This document shows positions 8,719-15,876 of a stretch of 64,000 bases of DNA, piece by piece. The stretch comes from CAVTTH01 sp963737545 (GTDB lineage: Bacteria; Verrucomicrobiota; Verrucomicrobiia; Chthoniobacterales; UBA10450). How positions within the stretch are numbered: the stretch's first letter is position 1; each line of letters starts with the position of its first letter. The notes under the pieces are model-generated. The model did not search any database, had not been told where the DNA came from, and worked only from the letters and a program-made list of their open reading frames with translations. The translations under genes were made by a program, and so were the position numbers. The DNA lies in the NCBI GenBank assembly GCA_963737545.1, contig CAVTTH010000003.1, forward strand, positions 1,054,001 to 1,118,000, written 5' to 3'.

Positions 8719-8795
8719 ACTCCCGCCCATGCTTTCAGCATGGCGCCCAGGTTCTTCTTCGGATGCAACCGCCCGAGATAGAGCAGGATTTTCCG

Positions 8796-8847
8796 TCCGT
8801 CTGTCTTCTGTCTTCTGTCATTTCGTCCCTCTGTCCTCTGTCTTCTG
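8796..8847 (-). repeat. Heptamer array E inside a glycosyltransferase gene, at a frame break
   Basis: About seven units of CTGTCTT/CTCTGTC type. On the coding strand it follows NGIDVP and precedes the segment coding for GRKILLYLGRLHPKKN, which is in another frame. The inserted stretch is not a multiple of three, so the frame is lost here. Confidence 0.8.
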
Positions 8848-9383
8848 GCACATCAATTCCATTCGGAATGATGCAGACTGGATTCGTTAGGCCGTAGGCC
8901 CGCACACTCCGGTACTCCGCTTCAGAAAAAACGTGGAAGCATGCGGCGCTGCGGTGCGCGGCATCTTCCCAGAGCGCGCGCACCATTCGCTTCTTCCAAC
9001 CCGAATTCTGAACGGCCCAGCGATCCAGCATTCCGTGTGCGGTATAGATCAGGGGACGTTTCGTCCGCCGGTGCCATCGGTAACCTGCCAGCGATGGATA
9101 AATCCAGAGCGCGTGCACGTGTGCCAGCGAAGGGTCGAATCTTCGCAGCGCCTCGGCATATCCCTTTGCCACACCGAAATTACCCGGCAGCGCGGGCTTG
9201 AAGACGAGCGGTTTCAGCGGCGCCCACGCCGCGAGATCCTTCTCCGTGAACTCATCCCGCACACCAAGCACCTCTACCTCATCCCGCTCCGCGAGTGTTT
9301 GACTCAGTCGCCGGCAAGCTTCGGCTACGCCACCGGCGTTTCTCGAAATCGAATTGAGGAGAAACGCGATTTTCACCGACTCA

Positions 9384-9411
9384 CTGTAGCGGCGGTCTCT
9401 GACCGTCGAAA
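9384..9411 (+). repeat. 28-bp REP-like repeat, copy 1
   Basis: A 28-bp sequence starting CTGTAGCGGCGG, containing an imperfect palindrome GGCGGTC-TCT-GACCGTC that can fold to a hairpin. An identical copy is at 9800-9827 and a degenerate one at about 9440-9469. Confidence 0.75.
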
Positions 9412-9419
9412 GATCGCGA

Positions 9420-9752
9420 TTACCGCGGCGCCACTCCGCCTTGTAGCGGCGTCTCTACGAGCGTCGATCTCTTCCGCGGTCTTCGTTTCTGGCTCCGGCG
9501 CAAATACTCTTCGGCTTCCAGTTGATCCGCCAGCTGGTTCAACTTCGTTGGATCGATCCCCGGCTGAAAACCAGAGCTGAACGTCTGCACTCGATAACGC
9601 CGCTCCTTTCCCCGTGGAGTGGCCCGCTTCAGGCCTTGACGAACCGCCTCATTCAGCGCCGCTTTAAAGCTCAATCGACGCTTTCCCATTTCCTCGCGGA
9701 TCAGCGCTTCAGTGTCGGCATCGAGAGTCACCGTCGTTCGCATTGGAGACAT
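9420..9752 (-). CDS. Ribbon-helix-helix protein, VapB-antitoxin-like
   Basis: About 110 residues from ATG 9752 (or ATG 9743). The N-terminal MRTTVTLDADTEALIREEM followed by a second helix ALNEAVRQGL is the ribbon-helix-helix DNA-binding fold of VapB/type II antitoxins. The C-terminal half is basic and of low complexity, running into the degenerate repeat copy. No VapC-type toxin gene is next to it: both neighbours are glycosyltransferases, so it is an orphan. It is enclosed by perfect 28-bp direct repeats (9384-9411 and 9800-9827). Confidence 0.6.
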   Translation of the reverse strand: MSPMRTTVTLDADTEALIREEMGKRRLSFKAALNEAVRQGLKRATPRGKERRYRVQTFSSGFQPGIDPTKLNQLADQLEAEEYLRRSQKRRPRKRSTLVETPLQGGVAPR

Positions 9753-9799
9753 CGAATCATCACCGTTCGCTGCTGTCAAAACAGCCATCTGACGGACTC

Positions 9800-9827
9800 C
9801 TGTAGCGGCGGTCTCTGACCGTCGAAA
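9800..9827 (+). repeat. 28-bp REP-like repeat, copy 2
   Basis: Identical over 28 bases, and in the same orientation, to 9384-9411. With it, it brackets the orphan ribbon-helix-helix gene. Confidence 0.75.
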
Positions 9828-9857
9828 AACTGGAAAGACGGGCGCTGTCCCGTCCTG

Positions 9858-11129
9858 CTACTTTCGCATCAGCGCCCAGAGCAGCGCATGATCCACAACA
9901 CTTGCCCGCCTCCGCGGCAGACTCATCGCGAGTTCGGCTGCGCTCTTCAATCCGATTCCGAAACGATCAACGTCATACTCCGTCGCGATTCTGCTGCTCG
10001 TCTGCCCTAACGAAGCGCGTTCCGCTTCCGGCATCGAACTCATCTGCAAAAGACATTCCGTCAACTCCTGCTCATTGAACGGATCGAACGTGAATCCGTT
10101 CTCGCCTTCGCGCACCAGTTCCGGGACGCAGCCGCAACGATTCGAAACAATCACCGGCAAACCCGAAGCGATGGCTTCGTTCACGACCAGTCCCCACTGT
10201 TCCGTTGTGCTCGCATGCACGAAAGCCTTCGCGTGCGCGTAATACATCGGCAGCTCGTCGTACTGTTTGAAACCGGGCATTTGCACACGAGTCGTGCAAG
10301 TTGAGAGTTGAGAGTTGAGAGTTGAGAGATTCCCGCAACGGCCCATCACCGAGGAGAACGAGGCTCCAAAGTGACGAGTCACGAGTGACAAGTGACGAGC
10401 GCTCGCGATACGCTGCGTATGCGCGCAGCAGCGTGAACAGATTCTTCTTTTCGATAAACCGCGCCGACGCGAGAAAGTATCTCCGGCAGTCCGTGCTTCT
10501 CTTCTGACTTCTGTCCTCTGACTTCTGTCTTCTGACTTCTGACTTCTGTCCTCTGCCTTCTGACTTCCGTCTTCTGTCCTCTGCCTTCTCGCTTCCTTCG
10601 CCCCCTGTGCGAAGAACGCATTGTCCACTGTGTCGTATCCAGTAAAGATCCGATCTCGCGGCATCCCAAGCTCCGCCAAATAATCGACGTGGCGTTGTCC
10701 ACCGACCAGCGCCGTTGAATACAGCCTAACGATGTTACGCTTGATCTTCTCCCGCCACCAGACGCGAGGCTCGTCCTGCGCTGTACTTTCCGACATCAAC
10801 ACTGCTGGCGTGCCAGTTTCCCCGCACCACTGTATCGCGGCGAAAGCGCCATTGTTCGACCAACCCGGGATGGCAACTGCATCCGGCCGGCATTCCGCGA
10901 GAGAGGCGTGCATTCGCGCGGCCATCTCCTTCGCGATCATCGCGCGCGTCGCTTTCTCCGGGAAAAGAGTCACGCGCTGATAACTGCTCTCGGCCTCCAC
11001 CTTTGACCAGGCATACTCCTCGGTCTCAGCGACCATCTCGATTCCGATCACCTCGCATTGGCGGGCGGCGGCCTGCATTCGCGTGCAATGATACGGCCCG
11101 AAGCGATGAAAGATTATCGCGACCTTCAC
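9858..11129 (-). CDS. GT4-type glycosyltransferase with out-of-frame middle between heptamer arrays
   Basis: An uninterrupted 423-codon frame from GTG 11129. The N-terminal part (MKVAIIFHRFGPYHC, VLMSESTAQDEPR) and the C-terminal part (VQMPGFKQYDELPMYYAHA, VHASTTEQWGLVVNEAIASG) are good glycosyltransferase sequence. The middle, about 10320-10500, makes sense only in a neighbouring frame, where it reads RYFLASARFIEKKNLFTLL and LVLLGDGPLRE. Array F (10499-10597) lies at one edge of this segment and array G (10300-10327) at the other, so the first shifts the frame and the second restores it. The product as written would lack the nucleotide-sugar-binding linker and is probably inactive. Relatives act on cell-surface glycans. 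Confidence 0.75.
   Translation of the reverse strand: MKVAIIFHRFGPYHCTRMQAAARQCEVIGIEMVAETEEYAWSKVEAESSYQRVTLFPEKATRAMIAKEMAARMHASLAECRPDAVAIPGWSNNGAFAAIQWCGETGTPAVLMSESTAQDEPRVWWREKIKRNIVRLYSTALVGGQRHVDYLAELGMPRDRIFTGYDTVDNAFFAQGAKEARRQRTEDGSQKAEDRSQKSEDRSQRTEVRREARTAGDTFSRRRGLSKRRICSRCCAHTQRIASARHLSLVTRHFGASFSSVMGRCGNLSTLNSQLSTCTTRVQMPGFKQYDELPMYYAHAKAFVHASTTEQWGLVVNEAIASGLPVIVSNRCGCVPELVREGENGFTFDPFNEQELTECLLQMSSMPEAERASLGQTSSRIATEYDVDRFGIGLKSAAELAMSLPRRRASVVDHALLWALMRK
10300..10327 (-). repeat. Heptamer array G: four perfect GTTGAGA units
   Basis: Four identical GTTGAGA units (28 bp) inside a glycosyltransferase gene. On the coding strand (TCTCAAC) it is free of stop codons in every frame, and it marks the place where the frame returns to that of the C-terminal part. 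The sequence differs from the TTCTGAC family but the unit length is the same. Confidence 0.9.
10371..10398 (-). repeat. Heptamer array H: four GTGACGA-type units
   Basis: GTGACGA, GTCACGA, GTGACAA, GTGACGA in a row. It is a third heptamer family inside the same glycosyltransferase gene; in the natural frame of this segment it codes for SSLVTRDSSL between YRER and WSLVLLGDG. The coding strand is stop-free. Confidence 0.8.
10499..10597 (-). repeat. Heptamer array F (TTCTGAC / TCCTCTG units)
   Basis: About fourteen units within the glycosyltransferase gene. On the coding strand it reads as repeats of the form RRQRTED-GSQKAED-RSQKSED-RSQRTEV. It joins the N-terminal half of the gene to the middle segment, which lies in another frame. 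Confidence 0.9.
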
Positions 11130-11229
11130 TGTTGCAATGGCTCAGTCCTGTCGCCGGATTGCACAGCGCGAGTCGCGGCGAGGCTCTCCGGTTTCAACCG
11201 CATTACGGCATGCGGCATTCGCTCTCTGG

Positions 11230-11529
11230 TTAGCCATTCAACACGTCGCCCGCGTCGACCGTTTCGATATGCAGGAGCTCCACCGTGTCATCCTTCCGGA
11301 GCACGAAGTAAATCAAAGCACGAACGACGCTGCCGTCATCTCGAAGCAGCGAAGCGCTCTGGTAAATCCGAAGAGAAGTCGAGCCGGGGGCGAACGGCAC
11401 CAAATCCGCGTAACAGGCCAGACGATACAGTTCCTTTGCCAGCACGCTCTCCACGTCCCGCAGCTCGCCGAGTCTCTGAAGCGAATGATCGAACCACTGT
11501 GAGTGAACCAGCTGACGAGGTTCGGCCAC
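11230..11529 (-). CDS. Possible RelE/ParE-like toxin of a type II pair
   Basis: 99 residues from a GTG that overlaps the stop of the upstream gene by one base. The pattern of an N-terminal helix pair (WFDHSLQRLGELRDVESVLAKELYRL) followed by beta strands (SLRIYQSASLL, VVRALIYFVLRKDDTVELLHIE) is like the RelE/ParE fold, but I do not recognise a precise family. Tight coupling to the small upstream gene is what is expected of a toxin-antitoxin pair. Confidence 0.45.
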   Translation of the reverse strand: MAEPRQLVHSQWFDHSLQRLGELRDVESVLAKELYRLACYADLVPFAPGSTSLRIYQSASLLRDDGSVVRALIYFVLRKDDTVELLHIETVDAGDVLNG

Positions 11530-11771
11530 TATCGCTCCAGACGCAGCTCTGCGGCGGTCTTCAATGCGTGATCGAGAACTTCACCCTTGGGGTAATTGTC
11601 GCTCGTCGGTGGAGTCGGGTTCCATTCGCCACTCTGGGCGAGCGTTGCGGCACGCGTCATCAAGTCTCCGACTTTCAGTACAGGGTAGCGTGCGACCATC
11701 CAGGCTGTCAGTTGAAGACGCTCAGCAGCTGGCAGCGTATCTACCGCTCGTTGAATGTCGGTTAGGCTCAT
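11529..11771 (-). CDS. Possible antitoxin partner
   Basis: 80 residues. It starts MSLTDIQRAVDTLPAAERLQL, a helical pattern like that of addiction-module antitoxins (Unstab_antitox type: a helix ending in 'LP..ERLxL'), followed by a flexible acidic/proline part and a last helix. Its stop overlaps the start of the likely toxin gene. It directly follows a truncated glycosyltransferase fragment (11781-11924), which suggests the pair was inserted into a decayed gene. Confidence 0.45.
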   Translation of the reverse strand: MSLTDIQRAVDTLPAAERLQLTAWMVARYPVLKVGDLMTRAATLAQSGEWNPTPPTSDNYPKGEVLDHALKTAAELRLER

Positions 11772-11780
11772 GCAATGAAT

Positions 11781-11924
11781 CTAGAGCGTCTGCCCGCCCA
11801 CGGCAAGAGATTCGCCATTCAGCGCGAGGCGCAACGCGGCTCTACTCGACAGGCGCGTCGCGGCGGCCTCCAATCGCGCGTAATGGTACGGACCGAAATT
11901 GTCGAACAAAACCGCAATCTTCAC
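11781..11924 (-). pseudogene. 5' remnant of a GT4-type glycosyltransferase gene
   Basis: From GTG 11924, 47 codons: VKIAVLFDNFGPYHYARLEAAA then unrelated residues and a TAG at 11781. It matches the first 22 residues of the neighbour at 9858-11129 (MKVAIIFHRFGPYHCTRMQAAA), and the DNA also aligns over about 65 bases. The rest of the gene is missing. Confidence 0.65.
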
Positions 11925-12056
11925 TGCGGCAGTAATGGAACAGGTTCCGGAGAGTCCATTCGATGGTTCGTCGTGGGATCATTCGACCTCCGGTTGAAAG
12001 TTTCTGCCCTCGTAAAACACAGCGGTGATCTCATCGATTAAAAATTCCGCAGTTTC

Positions 12057-13137
12057 TTAACGCACAAGCCAAGCCACTTTTGGGTGCTTCTGCAATAGCA
12101 GAGTCACGACGATGCTACCCACTGACGCAGTAAGAAAGATTGCGAGATCGCGGATAGCGCCGCTGTCAATGCCAGTCCGCCTGAGTGCATGCTGTAAGAA
12201 CTCGACGATTAAAGCATGAACCAAGAAAATGCCCAAGGAAAGACGACCGAGCTGGAAAAACAGTCGATTGGGAGTCGTCGCTGGCGCTGACAATCCGATG
12301 ATGGTTATTCCAAAGCCCGCGGCATTCTCCAGAATAATCGAGCGGCCATCTACGAGTGCTGAGACCATCCACGCCATGACTGCACAAATGGCAAGCATCC
12401 GAACGCCAAGTACGACTGATGAGTGGGAAAAATATTGGGACACACGTCCGAATGGAGAAGTGAGGCTGAGTACGGTCCCGTTCCTCAAGAATCATTGCCA
12501 GGCTAAAAGCCCAGCAAGCTGCGGGAGCGGTATAATATGACAGCCCGATCGCATATCCCATGACGCGCCAACTTTCAGGGAGAGGACGAAGAGCGGCCAG
12601 TAATCCAATCGAAGCGACCACGGCGGACGCGGTGAACCGCAGTGTCTCCTGGCCCACTAGCAGTTTGCCTAGCGCAAAAGCTAATACCGTCGCCACAAGA
12701 ATAAACGGAAGAAACCAAAGCTGCACTCCCGTTCCATTCCAAAGTAAATCGACTGCGGAAATCCGGAGAAAACCGGAATGCTCGAAAACCATATGACTCG
12801 CCGACCGAGCTGCCCAATAGATGACAGACCAGGCAAGGAATAGAAAATAAATTCTAACGAATCGGTCCTTAGCATACTTTGCGATGGTCAGGTTTGGGCG
12901 CCGCCACACCGTATTGGCCGCGAGAAATGTAGCGCTTGCGGCGAAAAAGGGCACTGCGAATCGCCCCATCCTCTTAGCCCAATCGAGGCTGGAGTTCCCG
13001 TCAATGTGCAACCAAATAATTCCCAATGCCGCGACGAAGCGGGCGAGATCCAGTAACGGGAAATGAGTTTTCGTGCCGAGACGTGGAGCGCGCTGACTGC
13101 TGTTTCCCCCAAAAGAATTACTGGTCGTCGAACTCAT
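12057..13137 (-). CDS. Acyltransferase-3 family membrane protein (apparent frameshift)
   Basis: Two frames together give about 350 residues with ten hydrophobic helices. The first frame (ATG 13137) has HFPLLDLARFVAALGIIWLH, the catalytic-histidine region of the acyltransferase-3 (OafA/NodX-like) family, and GTGVQLWFLPFILV. The second frame continues from VVLGVRMLAICAVMAW to LGRLSLGIFLVHALIVEF and ends at 12057. The join lies near 12430 at a run of five A's. Such proteins O-acetylate or succinylate surface sugars. In this locus it probably decorates the repeat unit. The frame break may be a sequencing error or real decay. Confidence 0.7.
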
Positions 13138-13294
13138 CTCAACCAGCGACCGGTGAGACAAGGCCGCAACATGCCGTCAGAAAAAGTTGAAAGAACCCCG
13201 GACGTTCTGACGATGTCTATGCAGCAAGCGGACACCAGATTCGTTGCAAGCCAAGTTTCATTTCAGACGTTACCCAGGCGTGAGAGCAGGTACG

Positions 13295-14599
13295 CTAGCG
13301 GGGTAGCGCAGGATCAGCGTTCGCAGGCATATTAATTTGCTCGATCGGTTGCGGGAAAACGCGGTCCTTCGCGTACCACGCGATGAGCCCGATAAAGATT
13401 GCGCTATAGACAAAACCCGGAAGGAAGTCGATCGATTCATGAGTCACTGCGCGCATCGCGGACGTCGTTACCTCGATATACAAAACCTGAGCAATAATCC
13501 CATTTGGGCGATTGGCGGCAGCCCACAGAGTTTTGAACAGATACCCGAGTGCGGCGAAGAAGAGACAGCCGAAATAACCAAACTGATTAAACGAATCACC
13601 GACGCCCGTGACGGTCGTTCCCATCGGCAAGGGGAATCCCAGCGTACGTTCCACATAATCGCTGAAGTCGCGTTTGACCCCGCCGATCATCAACGAGTCT
13701 TTCAGATTCTTTCCCACAAACTGTGCCGGGACGAACCGAAACACCAGCGCGTTCCAGTAGTCGGCCCCGAACTGATAGTCGCCCGTGGCTTCGGTCGCGG
13801 CCATCAGGGCCGTCGAGTTCTTCAATTCACTGAGTGCAGTCTCGTCCATTGACGCTTCGAGTTGCTCACCAAAATCGATTTCCTGAAGCGCTTCCAGGGG
13901 ATCTTCTCTGGAACGGGTGCGATATTCGCCTGTCGCCGGGATCAGAACAATTGCGCCAGCAATGGCGGCGAGGACAAGGATTCGAAACGGCTTGATTCCT
14001 TTGATAAAATAAAGGCTCAATCCCAGCGTCAAAATCAACAACATCGTTGACTCGCGCCGGCCAGCGAAGACGGTCGCTTGAATCGGCAGGATGACGGCCA
14101 CCGCGGACGCCAGCCACGCGACCGCGCCGCCATCCTTGAGCGCACAATAAAAGCAGATGGCAAAGCCGGGATAAATCAAACCGGCGAAAAACAGGTAAAT
14201 CGTACCGATGCCTGTCATCTGGCTTGAGACCTGATCTTCCGACAACGCTCCAAACTGACGGGAGAATCCCCACGCGATTACGACCAGGGCGATGCCGCCG
14301 GCCAGAAAGCGCCCTGAAATTACTTGAACATTGAGCTTGTTAAGCAGGCCCGGATGAGCGCGCAGGCGATACCCAAGCCAGCAGCAGCTTACGCAGAGCA
14401 CGCACGCCAGGAGCGTCATTTCCAGATAAACGCCGCCCCATTGGTTCCGATAAAGCGAGTACGCTTGTGGGAGAATGAAGACTGCGAAAGTCGCGGCCAT
14501 AAAATGGGGATATTGGTAGATCAGATCCGGCTTCCAAAGTACCGGTACGATCATGGCCACGACCAATCCGACCAGTAGATAAAAGTAGATTTGCAGCAT
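13295..14599 (-). CDS. Wzy-like O-antigen/EPS polymerase
   Basis: 434 residues with about 11-12 membrane helices and one large loop between about 215 and 330 (AGEYRTRSREDPLEA..., LGFPLPMGTTVTGVGDSF). The hydrophobic pattern and the 'FAGRRES' after helix 5-6 are like oligosaccharide-repeat-unit polymerases, which vary greatly in sequence. It lies among glycosyltransferases with a PglK-like ABC flippase and a WcaJ-like starter in the same run, so it is the likely polymerase of this locus. The other membrane protein at 3119 would then be a ligase or second polymerase. No catalytic residue can be named. Confidence 0.7.
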   Translation of the reverse strand: MLQIYFYLLVGLVVAMIVPVLWKPDLIYQYPHFMAATFAVFILPQAYSLYRNQWGGVYLEMTLLACVLCVSCCWLGYRLRAHPGLLNKLNVQVISGRFLAGGIALVVIAWGFSRQFGALSEDQVSSQMTGIGTIYLFFAGLIYPGFAICFYCALKDGGAVAWLASAVAVILPIQATVFAGRRESTMLLILTLGLSLYFIKGIKPFRILVLAAIAGAIVLIPATGEYRTRSREDPLEALQEIDFGEQLEASMDETALSELKNSTALMAATEATGDYQFGADYWNALVFRFVPAQFVGKNLKDSLMIGGVKRDFSDYVERTLGFPLPMGTTVTGVGDSFNQFGYFGCLFFAALGYLFKTLWAAANRPNGIIAQVLYIEVTTSAMRAVTHESIDFLPGFVYSAIFIGLIAWYAKDRVFPQPIEQINMPANADPALPR

Positions 14600-14649
14600 C
14601 GGTCAGGAGCAAGTCAATGAAGAGGCGCGCGAACTCATACAGCTAAAAG

Positions 14650-15870
14650 TCAGCCAGAAATCGTTCCAAGTTCGCCGTCAAGCGAAGCGAGCGCATCCGT
14701 CAAATTGCGTACGGTATGCCGCTGGTCAACTGCGGCAGCGGCAGAAAACGCGGCAAGCTCTTGCGGATTCTCAAGGCAAAATCGCAAGGCGAGTTCAATC
14801 GCTTCCGCCGTCGCGTCCGGGAGCAGCAGTCCATTAACGCCGTGCCGGACAACTTCACCGCAATGGCGAGACGCGATTACCGGCACGCGGTGCGCGAGCG
14901 CCTCGAGCTGCGTGATGGCGAACCCGTCGGAAAGCGTGGGAAGAATGAAAACGTCCGCCTGTTCATAAAACTTTGATGCAGAATTCCGAGGCACAGGCCC
15001 GAACCAGCGAATACGCGAGCAAGATTGAAATTCCGTTGGGACTCGGATCTGAGCGGGGCCAACTATCCAAAATTCAACCGCGTCATCTCGCATTCGATTC
15101 GTCGCTTTGAGCAACCTCGAAATCCCTTTTCGAAGGTTGACCTGGCCCAAAAAAAGAACACGAAGCGGGCGCTGCCTGGAAAAACGTTCGGGATAATTCT
15201 TCTCAGTCACTTCGCTTTTGACCGCGTGATCATAGGCAAGCGGAATGATCGATAGTTTTTCGTTTGCAATCCCGGCTTCGACGAGCGCGGTCCGTGACCA
15301 TTCCGAATTCACGATGATGTGGTCGGCAAGTTCACATTCCTTTCGCCAGTTCTCCCAATACTCGGTCGGAGCGGGCTTCCAGCCACTCCCGAGTTCCGGC
15401 TCCCGTGCAACTTCCTCTGCCACGATCCGCTCTTCCACAGGACCGGGATCGATCTGGCCAAGGACCGTTTTCCAGCCGCGCGATTTGGCAAGGCGGAACG
15501 GCTCGAGAGCGGTGTAGCTGTAACTGAATAGGACGGGTTGAGAGCCAGGTGCTGATCGTTGCGAGCCAGACAGAAATGAAATCACTTTACCTTGAAACCA
15601 GTTGTTCCGCGCTATGATCAAGGGCCAACCGGAAAGACGTTTCGTCTTTGCTGTCAGCTCAAACGCAATCAACTCTGCATTCCAAGCCCGCACTCGTGCC
15701 CCGGCGAGATCGGGATGAAAGCGCTCGCGCAAGCCCACTCTGATTGCGCCGAGCAGGTGAGTCTCTGACACCCACGCGTCGGTGATGAGACATTCAAGCG
15801 AACCGCTGTAGTGCAGCGCCCGCGGAATGGCGTAATGTTCTCGCGCACCAAGCTGAGTTGAAAGCCACAC
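14650..15870 (-). CDS. GT4 family glycosyltransferase
   Basis: 406 residues from GTG 15870, six bases after the upstream stop. N-terminal WLSTQLGAREHYAIPRAL; the C-terminal GT-B half has RVLFLGQVNLRKGISRLL, WFGPVPRNSASKFYEQADVF and the EX7E-type donor site LPTLSDGFAITQLEALAHRVPVI. It is a retaining GT-B enzyme acting at the inner membrane on lipid-linked glycan. The N-terminus shares a clear paralogous stretch with the fragment at 17848-18048. Sugar specificity is unknown. Confidence 0.85.
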   Translation of the reverse strand: MWLSTQLGAREHYAIPRALHYSGSLECLITDAWVSETHLLGAIRVGLRERFHPDLAGARVRAWNAELIAFELTAKTKRLSGWPLIIARNNWFQGKVISFLSGSQRSAPGSQPVLFSYSYTALEPFRLAKSRGWKTVLGQIDPGPVEERIVAEEVAREPELGSGWKPAPTEYWENWRKECELADHIIVNSEWSRTALVEAGIANEKLSIIPLAYDHAVKSEVTEKNYPERFSRQRPLRVLFLGQVNLRKGISRLLKATNRMRDDAVEFWIVGPAQIRVPTEFQSCSRIRWFGPVPRNSASKFYEQADVFILPTLSDGFAITQLEALAHRVPVIASRHCGEVVRHGVNGLLLPDATAEAIELALRFCLENPQELAAFSAAAAVDQRHTVRNLTDALASLDGELGTISG

Positions 15871-15876
15871 TATCGT

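Larger units (their letters stand above)
8177..9376 (-). pseudogene. GT4-type glycosyltransferase, split over three frames, with heptamer arrays inside
   Basis: Three overlapping frames together give one GT4 protein. The first (from GTG 9376) has MKIAFLLNSISRNAGGVAE and ends its good part at IIPNGIDVP near 8850. The second has HPKKNLGAMLKAWAG and WVLAIAGWDQGGHERELE. The third has SDSVSFVGPKFGADKEA and VLPSLSEGLPMVVLEAWAYGKPV, ending at 8177. The first break lies in the heptamer array at 8796-8847. The second lies near 8605 in an A-rich stretch between two GAATTAGAAA copies. A further array (8664-8718) is read in frame and adds about 14 residues (RRQRTEGGSRKTE). As it stands no full product is made. 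Confidence 0.75.

Noticed and set aside
9420..9752. Complete VapBC toxin-antitoxin module
   Set aside because: Only the antitoxin-like gene is present; both neighbours are glycosyltransferases and no PIN-domain frame is found.
10379..10702. Separate 107-codon minus-strand gene
   Set aside because: It is the stop-free array read in another frame inside the glycosyltransferase gene; only the repeat part is regular.
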